64,000 nucleotides of DNA, taken from NCBI GenBank assembly GCA_041396125.1, contig JAWKZG010000007.1, forward strand, positions 1 to 64,000, written 5' to 3'. Source of the stretch: JAWKZG01 sp041396125. GTDB taxonomy: Bacteria > Pseudomonadota > Gammaproteobacteria > Competibacterales > Competibacteraceae. Position 1 is the stretch's first letter. Each line of letters starts with the position of its first letter. Below are positions 9,757-16,873 of the stretch, piece after piece. The notes beneath the pieces are model-generated. The model searched no databases and had not been told where the DNA came from. It saw nothing but the letters and a program-made list of their open reading frames with translations. The position numbers and the translations under genes were made by a program.

Positions 9757-10545
9757 TAAACATCGCTCTTTTCTCTCTGTCGGCGGCGGCCCTTTACACT
9801 TCTTGGCGATGCAGGGCACCAAGAGATGGTTTCGTGTTTGCGGGAAATCACTGTTAGCATCCCAAAGAAGCCATCAGCCATTCTGGTCATAAGCGCACAT
9901 TGGGAAGAGCAAATTCCCACCATCACTGCAGGAGCACAGCCCTCGCTGATCTATGACTATTACGGGTTTCCAGAAGAGTCATACCGCATAGACTACCCCT
10001 GTCCGGGTGAGTCATCGTTAGCGGGCAAAATTTTCCAACAGATAGAAAGCGTACCTATGCGGGCAAAGCGATAGCGAGCAACGTGGTTTCGATCACGGTC
10101 TGTTCGTCCCGCTGAAAATCATGTACCCGGAGGCCGATATTCCCTGCGTTCAGCTTTCCCTGATATCATAGCCTTGATCCTGCCGAGCATCTAAATTTAG
10201 GCCGTGCTCTGCAAGGCCTGGACTGATAATCTGCTGGTTATTGGTTCTGGTTTTTCCTTTCACAATATGCAGGCTTTTTTTCGCGCCAGAAACGGCTGAA
10301 TCCAGAAGAAAATGAGACCTTTGAAAACTGGCTGTCAGACACCTGCTCGAACCACGACCTCAGCGAAGAGGAAAGGACGCAAAGGCTTGTTCAGTGGGAG
10401 AAGGCACCATTCGCCCGCTATTGCCACCCAAGAGAAGAACATTTATTGCCCTTGCACGTATGCTACGGGCTTGCTGGCACAGCCTGTTCCAAGCGGTTTG
10501 AATTGAAAATATTAAACAAGAAATCAAGTATGTACCTCTGGTCGG
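9757..10545 (+). pseudogene. DODA-type extradiol dioxygenase (LigB family), heavily frameshifted
   Basis: Pieces in shifting frames reconstruct a class III extradiol dioxygenase of the YgiD/DODA type: GGGPL, LGDAGHQEMVSCLREI, ILVISAHWEEQIPTI, YDYYGFPEESYRIDYPCPG, FDHGLFVPLKIMYPEADIP, GSGFSFHN, PFARYCHPREEHLLPLHV. Frame changes occur near 9830, 10060, 10170, 10290 and 10430. The first metal-ligand histidine expected in SHGGGP reads as valine in the best frame. Family members open catecholic rings, but this copy cannot be functional as written. Confidence 0.7.
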
Positions 10546-10566
10546 CAGAGGGCTGACAACTGCCTG

Positions 10567-11007
10567 CTACAGGCTCGTCTTCCGCGCACGTTGCCAGAAC
10601 GACAACAGAATTTTAAGACCGGGAGAGTTGATGCCCTGGTCTTTTGAGACTGCAGCCTGAAGCTGAGTATTCCAGCTTGCCTGTGAGATTGACTGCATTT
10701 CCGAAGCAGTAGATTCAGAGAAACCCATCGACCACGCAGAGAAATGACGCCGCACTATCGGTTCGCGAAAGATTTCTATAAGGCCCCGATGTCTGCGCGC
10801 CCCCTGGATGCGTGAATAGACCTGTTCAACCCCAGCTTCAGGCCCTTCAAGATATTGAAAGAACGAACCATCATGATGAAGCAAGGCCCCCGTCACGCTC
10901 ATACGCGAGTTGAACTCCCGAGCATCCAGTAGAAGCGTGTCCAACTCATGCGACGAAAGATCCGGGTTTGCACTGCTGACGTAGGCGATGGCGATGAGGG
11001 ATGGCAT
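10567..11007 (-). CDS. BLUF-domain blue-light sensor protein
   Basis: The 146 residues are dominated by one BLUF domain at about residues 3-95, with the flavin-contacting tyrosine in IAYVSSA, the asparagine in EFNSRMSVTGALL and the glutamine in FFQYLEGP. BLUF proteins bind FAD and respond to blue light. This one has no attached output domain and presumably acts through a partner. An attC-like site lies 6 bases upstream of its start, so it appears to be a cassette gene without its own clear promoter. Confidence 0.85.
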   Translation of the reverse strand: MPSLIAIAYVSSANPDLSSHELDTLLLDAREFNSRMSVTGALLHHDGSFFQYLEGPEAGVEQVYSRIQGARRHRGLIEIFREPIVRRHFSAWSMGFSESTASEMQSISQASWNTQLQAAVSKDQGINSPGLKILLSFWQRARKTSL

Positions 11008-11013
11008 TGTGCA

Positions 11014-11097
11014 GCCTAACGCTTTGAGTGGCGCGCGTTAGCGCGTCCAGTAGAGGCCAGTTTTCGGCCGGAATGATGCTTGAGCAACTTGTTGCAA
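11014..11097 (-). other. attC-like recombination site of an integron cassette
   Basis: Read on the minus strand, this site ends in GCGTTAGGC, a match to the integron core GTTRRRY, seven bases before the BLUF start. It begins with CAACAAGTTGCTCAAGC, the arrangement typical of the R''-L'' side of attC sites. Between these lie self-complementary segments (CCGGCCGAAAACTGGCC; GCGCGTTAGCGCGTCC). R'' pairs only weakly with R', so this is a probable rather than certain attC. Confidence 0.6.
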
Positions 11098-11223
11098 TTC
11101 AGTTCCAATTCAGAAACTCCAGTATAGTGGCGCAGCCTGCTAACGTCGGGATGACCTGGTCAAGGACTTAAGTACCGAAACTCGGGCTATCCCAACACGA
11201 TTTTCAGCATAAGCATAGGCAAT

Positions 11224-12204
11224 TTACCGACAATATTCCCCTGTTCGTACGGTGCCGCCACTCGTGATAGTACGGGTTTCAAAGTTGTAGCAATTGGCAT
11301 TGCTGGAAGGCGTGTAGCGAATATAGTAGGGCTCGCCTTGATAGGTATAGTCCATGCTGCGCGCGCCAGAGGCGTCTTCCGTGAACGTCAAGCCTGTGAC
11401 GCCGTCGCGGGGTGGCACACCGTTTTCTCGTTCGCGCCCGTCCTCGGACGACCGCAGTGGTGCGATACGCGGTAACGCATCGAAGTTTTCAACTTTGCCC
11501 ATCAGGCATTGGATGATGTAGGGAGCGTCATCGGATGTATGATAGCGATAACCATAAGTGGCATCGGGTTGACCGTTACAGACATCAAGCGTCGACGCCT
11601 GAATTGACGTTCCGTCCGGATTCTTGTGGCCATAAATCGGAAAACCGTCAAAAGCCCATCCAATGATGGCGTCATCGCCCGCATTCTCCATCTGAGCAAT
11701 CATGCAGGTGGGCGTCGCATGATAATGGTAGTCATCACCACGCCCGGCATGTCCGCCGCACTCATCAAGCTGCTGCAGCAGAATCGTGTCGTGATGGGTC
11801 TGGTGATGGTAAAGATCTTGCCGGGTCATTTCTCCGCCGGCCGTATAGTCGAAGATCGGCACGCCATTCACCGCGACACCCAGGGCTGCATCCCGCGTAA
11901 ACGGGGTTTCGCCGAGTGTTGGTTCGAGCGGAATCGGTGCTGCATACCCCTTCGCCGGCACCGGGATTTGTTCGTTCGAACCGACGATCCCCGTCATCAT
12001 TTTATGGTTCGGATAAGCGTTGGAGTGAATATGCGCGTGACCGGCATCACAGGTAACGGTGACGCCATCGGCAAAACCGGCCTTCTCGACCGAGGCGGCA
12101 ACAGCAGCACAGCGGACTTCGTTTTGGGCCTGTGCATGGAGCGGTATAGCACCGGCAAATGCCATAAGAGCGGCACTCGTAGCAAATGCGGACAATTTCG
12201 GCAT
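11224..12204 (-). CDS. YHYH-domain secreted protein
   Basis: The start is taken at ATG 12204, behind AGGACA, giving a signal peptide ending near HAQAQNE. The hallmark DDYHYHATPTCM lies mid-protein, preceded by HHQTHHDTILLQQLDECGGH and followed by GWAFDGFPIYGHKNPDG, as in the YHYH family. The family is extracytoplasmic and histidine-rich, so metal binding is plausible but unproven. The gene is followed (minus strand) by the attC-like site at 11014-11097 and preceded by another secreted-protein gene. Confidence 0.8.
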   Translation of the reverse strand: MPKLSAFATSAALMAFAGAIPLHAQAQNEVRCAAVAASVEKAGFADGVTVTCDAGHAHIHSNAYPNHKMMTGIVGSNEQIPVPAKGYAAPIPLEPTLGETPFTRDAALGVAVNGVPIFDYTAGGEMTRQDLYHHQTHHDTILLQQLDECGGHAGRGDDYHYHATPTCMIAQMENAGDDAIIGWAFDGFPIYGHKNPDGTSIQASTLDVCNGQPDATYGYRYHTSDDAPYIIQCLMGKVENFDALPRIAPLRSSEDGRERENGVPPRDGVTGLTFTEDASGARSMDYTYQGEPYYIRYTPSSNANCYNFETRTITSGGTVRTGEYCR

Positions 12205-12285
12205 GTAGATGTGTCCTAGTGGGTTCTGGTTCGCGGCCATGATCCGCCTGGTATTTGGCGCAAATTACAGCTTAGACAGCGGTGA

Positions 12286-12927
12286 TCATTCGACCGTCAG
12301 ACGACAAAGAAGGGTGTTGGAGGTTTCCAGATCAGGTCCCCAGATAAAACGCGCAGAACTATCCCACTTGATCTGATCATAGCCACCCTTGGGGCTGACC
12401 TCTGCTGCCGTGTAGAGGCTTGCCGAGGTCCAGCCGGCATCGTCAAACCCCGCACTGCTCCAGCCTTCCGGCTCCGGTGTGATTTTAAACGCGCACGCGC
12501 CCTTGCCTGCAACGGGGTTGCGCTCGGATTCGCAGGACTTGTCCAGCGGTGCTTCGTGAATGACCAGGCAAGTCCATCCGTCATCGCTTACGGCGACCGT
12601 GTTTCCGTTTGCATCTTTCACCTGAAGGATGACACCGCCATCGCCCATTTGCTGTCGTCTGGTGCCGATGTATTCCAGACCGGTGTCATTTTCCCTGAAG
12701 TCCTTTGCAATCAGGCCGAGAACAAAGGGGCGTTCGGCCTCGAAGGAAAAACTTTCCGCATTGAACGACCGTTCTGTGGTGATCGGCACGCTGTCTTCGG
12801 CTACTTGCGCTCCGTTAACATAGAACGCGAACCAGTTATCGGCCCAGACATCTGCCGAAAACGTTTCTGCTGCCGCTGCTTGCCCGAAGAGACAGGTGAT
12901 GAGAGCGGTTTGGCGCCAAATATTCAT
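12286..12927 (-). CDS. secreted beta-sandwich protein, function unknown
   Basis: The start is ATG 12927, behind AAAGAGGTAATC. A short signal peptide (ALITCLFGQAAAAE) precedes about 190 residues rich in beta-type sequence (TFSADVWADNWFAFYVNG, WTCLVIHEAPLDKSC, SSAGFDDAGWTSASLYT). The FDDAGW pattern resembles carbohydrate-binding or galactose-binding-like folds. It lies about 80 bases upstream of the YHYH gene on the same strand, so the two probably form one transcript and may act together outside the membrane. Confidence 0.6.
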   Translation of the reverse strand: MNIWRQTALITCLFGQAAAAETFSADVWADNWFAFYVNGAQVAEDSVPITTERSFNAESFSFEAERPFVLGLIAKDFRENDTGLEYIGTRRQQMGDGGVILQVKDANGNTVAVSDDGWTCLVIHEAPLDKSCESERNPVAGKGACAFKITPEPEGWSSAGFDDAGWTSASLYTAAEVSPKGGYDQIKWDSSARFIWGPDLETSNTLLCRLTVE

Positions 12928-13062
12928 GATTACCTCTTTTGATAGATAGTTGCTCCTGCGAGCCAGGCTATCACTGATGTTTCTGATCACACCCTGACCG
13001 GAGGATGCGCAGGTGACATTTTATACCCAACCAACCGCATCCGTAGTTTCGGCTTGTACGCA

Positions 13063-13103
13063 TTAGTATTGATGTGCTTGTGATTTTTGCTGATTATTTG
13101 CAT
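13063..13103 (-). repeat. 41-base element shared with 16785-16825
   Basis: Read on the minus strand, both copies follow ATGCAAATrATCrG, a CAAAATCACAA core and CACATCAAT...TAA. Here it overlaps the last codons and stop of the GNAT gene. The other copy lies just beyond the protease gene. The shared position at gene 3' ends suggests related cassette ends. Confidence 0.5.
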
Positions 13104-13672
13104 GATTCGTTATGCATGTACGCTTTAACCAAAACCACATTATCCGTGTATTCCATTTCTTCCGGCTTCAGAAATTCGTGCTGCCTCTCGGTCGGTATCA
13201 GATGAAAACCAGCCTTCTTGTACGCAGCAATGGCGCGGCGATTGCGAGCGGAAGGTGATACCGCTATTTGGGTAACGCCGTACTCCTTGTTCAGATAGTC
13301 CGCCAGGTTTCGCAGCGCTTCGGAGCCAAAACCCTTGCCACAGTCGGCTTCCGACCTTAGCCAGATATCGACGTCCGTCGCATGATTACCTCGCAGCGCG
13401 TTGTAACACACAACCCCTACATCATCTTGATTGGCCACGATAATAAAACAGCGCCCTTTGTCTGGTTTTGACCCGTCGAAATAGTAAGGAAGATAGTCAC
13501 GGCAAAATTCTTCCCAGGTGGGAACCACATGGTCGGGAAATTGAGGCGGCCCCATCATCGAAGGCGTCAAGTCAGAATGGGCGAGCCATTCGTAGATTTT
13601 CCTACGATCTCCCTCTGTCGCTGCACGCAGGTTGGTTTTTATACAAAAAGCGCATGATCTTGCATCGTTCAC
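13094..13672 (-). CDS. GNAT family N-acetyltransferase
   Basis: The GTG at 13672 follows AGGGGGGGTT and is preferred over the ATG seven codons upstream. The 192 residues fit a GNAT acyltransferase: TNLRAATEGDRRKIYEWLAH at the start, acetyl-CoA loop region around SEADCGKGFGSEAL, and the late motif AVSPSARNRRAIAAYKKAGF. It resembles the RimJ/AAC(6')-like branch that acetylates small amines, aminoglycosides or protein ends; the substrate cannot be told. A dispersed inverted repeat lies right upstream. Confidence 0.8.
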   Translation of the reverse strand: MNDARSCAFCIKTNLRAATEGDRRKIYEWLAHSDLTPSMMGPPQFPDHVVPTWEEFCRDYLPYYFDGSKPDKGRCFIIVANQDDVGVVCYNALRGNHATDVDIWLRSEADCGKGFGSEALRNLADYLNKEYGVTQIAVSPSARNRRAIAAYKKAGFHLIPTERQHEFLKPEEMEYTDNVVLVKAYMHNESCK

Positions 13673-13695
13673 ATCAACCCCCCCTATACTCACGC

Positions 13696-13724
13696 CGTCA
13701 TTCCCGCGCAGGCGGGAATCCAGG
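13696..13724. repeat. short inverted repeat (ATTCCC...GGGAAT, dRS3-like)
   Basis: CGTCATTCCCGCGCAGGCGGGAATCCAG is an almost perfect dyad, related to the copy at 9023-9054. It lies between the GNAT gene and the PIN toxin gene. The rest of the 13725-13867 gap holds no recognisable feature. Confidence 0.65.
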
Positions 13725-13867
13725 AATGTTCAAGGCGCAGCAAAATCCGCGTCATGTATTGGTCCTCGCAGCATGGCTTACCTATTCCCGCATAATGCTA
13801 TGGCTCAGCGGAAAAATAACGTCCGCAATCACCGGACTGCGACGATCGATTGCCCATGCCGGTATAC

Positions 13868-14278
13868 TCATTGCGCTGGATGAATTAATCGAATTTTTGG
13901 AAAATAGGTGGTGAATTTACTGACATCTCTTGTTATCAAACTGAAATTCGATACAGATGCATGTGCACCAATAAAAAAATTGGGTAACGGTGAATGCTTT
14001 GTCCCTTTATTTTTGCGATACTTCAAGAAAACCTTGCCTGTAAGAAACAATGCTTCGCGAGGTATTTCCAGAACTCTCAAATTGAGCATGTTTATAGCTT
14101 CTTCTAATTCTTCTATTTTTTGAAAAACCATAGATAATTCAGTGTATATCATTGAATTTATATACAGTGAATTAATCCGACTATATTCTTCCAGTTTGCG
14201 CTGTGACCAATTCGCCCAATTTGGATCATCGGTGAATAAATCCAGTAAAATACAAGAATCAACAAGAATACCGTTCAC
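13868..14278 (-). CDS. PIN-domain toxin (VapC-like ribonuclease)
   Basis: The 136 residues start MNGILVDSCILLDLF, placing the first PIN acidic residue (Asp7). YTELSMVF supplies the second, and GAHASVSNFSLITRDVSKF the C-terminal acidic region; FFIGAHA replaces the commoner DxxIAA, a variant of the motif. PIN toxins cleave RNA, often initiator tRNA. The start codon shares one base with the antitoxin stop codon, so the two are translationally coupled. Confidence 0.8.
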   Translation of the reverse strand: MNGILVDSCILLDLFTDDPNWANWSQRKLEEYSRINSLYINSMIYTELSMVFQKIEELEEAINMLNLRVLEIPREALFLTGKVFLKYRKNKGTKHSPLPNFFIGAHASVSNFSLITRDVSKFTTYFPKIRLIHPAQ

Positions 14279-14514
14279 TAGCGCTCTCGTGTAAGATCCA
14301 TGATTTCATCCGTAGACATTTTTACAGTTGCTATTCCTCGAAGCTTTTCGAGATTCTTGTTCGCCTTCGCATCACTCGTTTTTACAATATAAAACTTGCC
14401 GTTTTCTTCAACAAACTCAATCTCTGTTTCGGGTGTGATACCTAGGGTTTCTCTTACGTTTTTAGGGATTGTGACCTGGCCTTTAGTTGTAACGCGCACG
14501 ATGTTAACCTTCAC
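14278..14514 (-). CDS. AbrB/MazE-fold antitoxin (VapB-like)
   Basis: The 78 residues open with VNIVRVTTKGQVTIPKNVR, the swapped-hairpin AbrB DNA-binding signature, followed by LGITPETEIEFVEENGKFY and a charged C-terminal tail that would bind the toxin. It lies immediately upstream of the PIN gene. A perfect palindrome ends 7 bases before its start and is the likely operator for autoregulation. Confidence 0.85.
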   Translation of the reverse strand: MKVNIVRVTTKGQVTIPKNVRETLGITPETEIEFVEENGKFYIVKTSDAKANKNLEKLRGIATVKMSTDEIMDLTRER

Positions 14515-14520
14515 ATAACA

Positions 14521-14547
14521 AATGTAATACTATTCTAGTATTACATT
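14521..14547. promoter_or_regulatory. perfect inverted repeat, likely toxin-antitoxin operator
   Basis: The 12-base arms AATGTAATACTA and TAGTATTACATT flank TTC with no mismatch. The site is directly upstream of the AbrB-type antitoxin start and AT-rich enough to overlap the promoter. AbrB/VapB antitoxins commonly bind such palindromes to repress their own operon. Confidence 0.75.
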
Positions 14548-14560
14548 ATTGATGTTTCAA

Positions 14561-14631
14561 GACACGCCCTGTGCGGACCCGCATGCAGGGTGTTGTGAGG
14601 GCCGAGGGTTAGAAGCCCTCGGCTACCCGAT
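14561..14631 (+). mobile_element. group IIC intron 3' end (domains V and VI), orphan
   Basis: CGCCCTGTGCGG / CCGCATGCAGGGTG form a domain V hairpin with a two-base bulge on the 3' side and the CGC-type triad known from group IIC introns. The next hairpin, GGCCGAGGG / CCCTCGGCT, is domain VI, and the sequence ends CTACCCGAT, a standard group II 3' end. No intron body or reverse transcriptase lies to its left. The 3' boundary falls on the stop codon of the MAPEG gene, which is transcribed in the opposite direction. Confidence 0.75.
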
Positions 14632-15014
14632 CAGGTGTGACGGACTATTGCGCCCAACGCTGCGGCCACCAATAATATGAATGTTGGAACTACAGACAAC
14701 AGAAAACCGAGGCCGCGTTTGGCGGGGTCTTCTAGATATGTCTTTCGGTAAATAAACCGGCCAACAATGTACACAGCACCTATAGCTGCGATTATAAAAT
14801 TTGACCAATAGACGCCAGCAATGAGCAAAGCCGGCAAAAAGCCAACTAACAGTTCAAGCGTATTCATGTGTACGCGAAACGCACGATCAAACATTTCATG
14901 ACCAGAAGTTGCAGGAGCCTTTACACCATATTCTCCTCTGGCTTTACCCACCATTATCCCAAAGTAAAAAAATTGAACAATTGAAAGTACTGCAACAATG
15001 TGTACGTAGTTCAT
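14631..15014 (-). CDS. MAPEG family membrane protein
   Basis: The 127 residues have four hydrophobic segments and the MAPEG pattern (FDRAFRVHMNTLELLVGFLPALLIAGVYW; VYIVGRFIYRKTY). The family includes microsomal glutathione transferases; bacterial members are small homotrimeric membrane proteins of mostly untested activity. The stop codon shares its last base with the intron remnant to the left. An attC-type R' core lies 25 bases upstream of the start. It therefore looks like a cassette gene flanked on both sides by intron-interrupted attC sites. Confidence 0.85.
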   Translation of the reverse strand: MNYVHIVAVLSIVQFFYFGIMVGKARGEYGVKAPATSGHEMFDRAFRVHMNTLELLVGFLPALLIAGVYWSNFIIAAIGAVYIVGRFIYRKTYLEDPAKRGLGFLLSVVPTFILLVAAALGAIVRHT

Positions 15015-15038
15015 AGTTTCTCTTTTCTATATTTGATC

Positions 15039-15066
15039 GCTTAACGTTTGCCGTAAGTCGCGCCTT
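15039..15066 (-). other. attC right half (L'-R') cut by a group II intron
   Basis: On the minus strand the segment reads GGCGCGACTTACGGCAAACGTTAAGC; GTTAAGC is an exact match to the GTTRRRY core. It sits upstream of the MAPEG gene, where a cassette boundary would be expected. The other half of the site is missing because the intron 5' end starts at 15067. Confidence 0.65.
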
Positions 15067-15310
15067 GTGTACGCCCGGCATGGGCATGAACTCATAGGGT
15101 GCAAGTCCCCTGTAGGAAAACCACCGTTATTCATGAAAGTTATGATGACGCTAACGACTAGCCTAACGCAAGGGCATCACCGCGAGGTGTTGTCTAAAGG
15201 AAGCGAGCGGCAAACTCGTGAGCCGACGAACAGAAACCTTATATGAGGCCGAGGCGCTAGGGCCGGTAATTGTCAAGGTAACTGTCGCCTCGATAGGTTA
15301 ACTCATGCGG
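15067..15310 (+). mobile_element. group IIC intron 5' fragment A (domain I), no reverse transcriptase
   Basis: The fragment starts GTGTACGCCCGGCATGGGC and contains GGGTGCAAGTCCCCTGTAGG, CCTAACGCAAGGGCATCACC, GGAAGCGAGCGGCAAACTCG and ACCTTATATGAGGC, the order and spacing of domain I in integron-associated group IIC introns. The similarity fades after about 15250-15310. There is no intron-encoded protein ORF. It lies opposite to the cassette genes, as group IIC-attC introns do. The remaining 15311-15461 stretch is AT-rich with nothing recognised. Confidence 0.8.
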
Positions 15311-15461
15311 CTCTTTCGAAGCCCTACAGCTTGCTTCTGATTCACGACAAGCCTTTCCAAATCATATGTGGTTTCGCTAAAATATAAATTATACTATTAA
15401 AGTGTTGTGCAATAGCTTATGTGCAATATAGTTAACTGCTAGGTGAATTTAGAGAAAAATA

Positions 15462-15983
15462 ATGGACCCAGTATCTTTTGTATTATCTACATATCTAAAT
15501 GCAGTACAAACCAATGTTCATAATCATATTGTTGACAGTATGGGGGCGGAGATAAAAGCTATATCTATAGAATATGAAGGCTCTGTTATTCCGTTTACCT
15601 ACCAGCTATGGAGAATTAGAAAAAATAGTGTGTGTTACAATCAAATGGATAATATTGTAAATTATTCGGATTGCACTGTGAAGGCCAAAAGTCTTTTTGA
15701 AAAAATTTGCTCTCAGCTTTCTAGAAGCACTTCGAATCATTGGCGAGTGTCTAAAACGCGAAATATGTACTGCGTTGCTGCTGTTGAATATAAACCTACG
15801 ATCGCTAAGCTTGAGTCATCAAACGCAATTTCTCAACTGGATAAGGCTAAGCAGGAATGCAATATAGCAACTGTCAAAGCGTTAGGATCTCAAGATTCTA
15901 AGGATTTATCGGAGCGTGCTGAAAAGTGCGAAATTTACAATCAGCTAAAAAACGATAGTAATCTTGAAAATTCATCTGATTGA
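15462..15983 (+). CDS. hypothetical protein, AT-rich orphan
   Basis: The 173 residues begin MDPVSFVLSTYLNAVQTN and have no signal peptide or membrane segment. Features are six scattered cysteines (VCYNQ, DCTVK, KICSQ, MYCVA, ECNIA, KCEIY) and a C-terminal coiled-coil-like half rich in Lys and Glu. It is visibly more AT-rich than the surrounding chromosome, pointing to recent transfer. It is on the strand opposite to the cassette genes. I do not recognise a family. Confidence 0.5.
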   Translation: MDPVSFVLSTYLNAVQTNVHNHIVDSMGAEIKAISIEYEGSVIPFTYQLWRIRKNSVCYNQMDNIVNYSDCTVKAKSLFEKICSQLSRSTSNHWRVSKTRNMYCVAAVEYKPTIAKLESSNAISQLDKAKQECNIATVKALGSQDSKDLSERAEKCEIYNQLKNDSNLENSSD

Positions 15984-16119
15984 TAATTTTTGATAAATAT
16001 ATCTATGCTTAAAGTTATGGCTAAGAGAGTAGCTGCTAGTCAAGATGCACTAGCGTTTTTCCGTTCTACAGCTTGTTGTATAACTTAGCGTGCTCCTAAA
16101 AACTAAAGAGTTAATAATT

Positions 16120-16524
16120 ATGAATAATAAAAAAATAGAAAAATTAATATCGCTAATTATTTTTGGAATATTTTCTTCTGCCACCTATGGCGAAGGAAGT
16201 ATGAGCGTATCATTTAAAAACAATTCCGATGGTTTGTTGAAATGTGAGAAAAAAGATAATGCTGATTATGTGACTTTTTTGAGGCTCAGACCAGATGAGA
16301 AAAAGGAGTTTCAAAATTTTCACATGCCAGTAGATTTAAGATGTTACATATCTATTTCTAGTAACAGCGTTACGACCTTTACTTACTTTCCTATAAATAA
16401 GGCAGGTGAATATGAGCTCTTAAAGGAAAAAGTGCCATGTGAAAAATGTAAAAGTGGCACTGATTCAAAGTGGGCTACAATTGTTGTATATCCAGATGGG
16501 AAAACTTTTTATAGCAAATGGTAG
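16120..16524 (+). CDS. hypothetical secreted protein, AT-rich orphan
   Basis: The start is ATG 16120 behind AAAGAG. The signal peptide (LISLIIFGIFSSATYGEG) is followed by about 110 residues, probably a small beta domain, with two cysteine pairs (KCEKKD, RCYIS, PCEKCKSG). The C-terminal ATIVVYPDGKTFYSKW suggests a periplasmic beta-strand end. It lies in the same AT-rich pocket as the gene before it, 136 bases apart, and could be co-transferred. No family recognised. Confidence 0.5.
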   Translation: MNNKKIEKLISLIIFGIFSSATYGEGSMSVSFKNNSDGLLKCEKKDNADYVTFLRLRPDEKKEFQNFHMPVDLRCYISISSNSVTTFTYFPINKAGEYELLKEKVPCEKCKSGTDSKWATIVVYPDGKTFYSKW

Positions 16525-16596
16525 GAAATAAAAAAGCTGGTTTTATCGTCAACCTTTACCTATTTGCTTCTAAATTTGTGATCTAAAAGCTTGGTA

Positions 16597-16624
16597 GGGC
16601 GGGAAAACGCCAGTGCATCCCGCC
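16597..16624. other. strong hairpin after the orphan pair
   Basis: GGCGGGA and TCCCGCC arms lie around a 13-base loop, followed by GTTAGTG. It may end the plus-strand orphan transcripts or be a degenerate attC; it lacks a T-run and the core does not fit GTTRRRY. The 16525-16784 gap otherwise shows no gene. Confidence 0.35.
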
Positions 16625-16784
16625 GTTAGTGAATCGACGATAGGTATAAACTGCGAGACTGTGTGCGTTAATCCCCACCGACATATTTTTTACGGTTGTA
16701 TTGCTGGAACGTCACTACGGCTTTTAGCCGAACATATTGATTAACTACGCGTACTGTTCGCCACCATTTTCTGGTGTTGGCTTT

Positions 16785-16825
16785 TTACCATTGATGTGTT
16801 TGTGATTTTGTCCGATCATTTGCAT
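16785..16825 (-). repeat. 41-base element shared with 13063-13103
   Basis: This is the second copy of the ATGCAAATrATC...CACATCAAT element, about 50 bases beyond the protease stop on the minus strand. GAGCTAACATGTGC, an attC R''-like start, lies between the gene end and the element (plus-strand 16852-16864), consistent with a cassette end. Confidence 0.45.
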
Positions 16826-16873
16826 TGCATCTGAAGACTTTCGTCCGCATGCACATGTTAGCTCAATTCTATA

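Noticed and set aside
14561..14631. Rho-independent terminator for the antitoxin or MAPEG gene
   Set aside because: Two consecutive hairpins with a bulged first stem and a CTACCCGAT end fit group II domains V-VI; there is no T-run.
16597..16630. Plus-strand attC at the GGCGGGA...TCCCGCCGTTAG hairpin
   Set aside because: The core GTTAGTG does not match GTTRRRY and no R'' partner is visible, so it is listed only as a hairpin.
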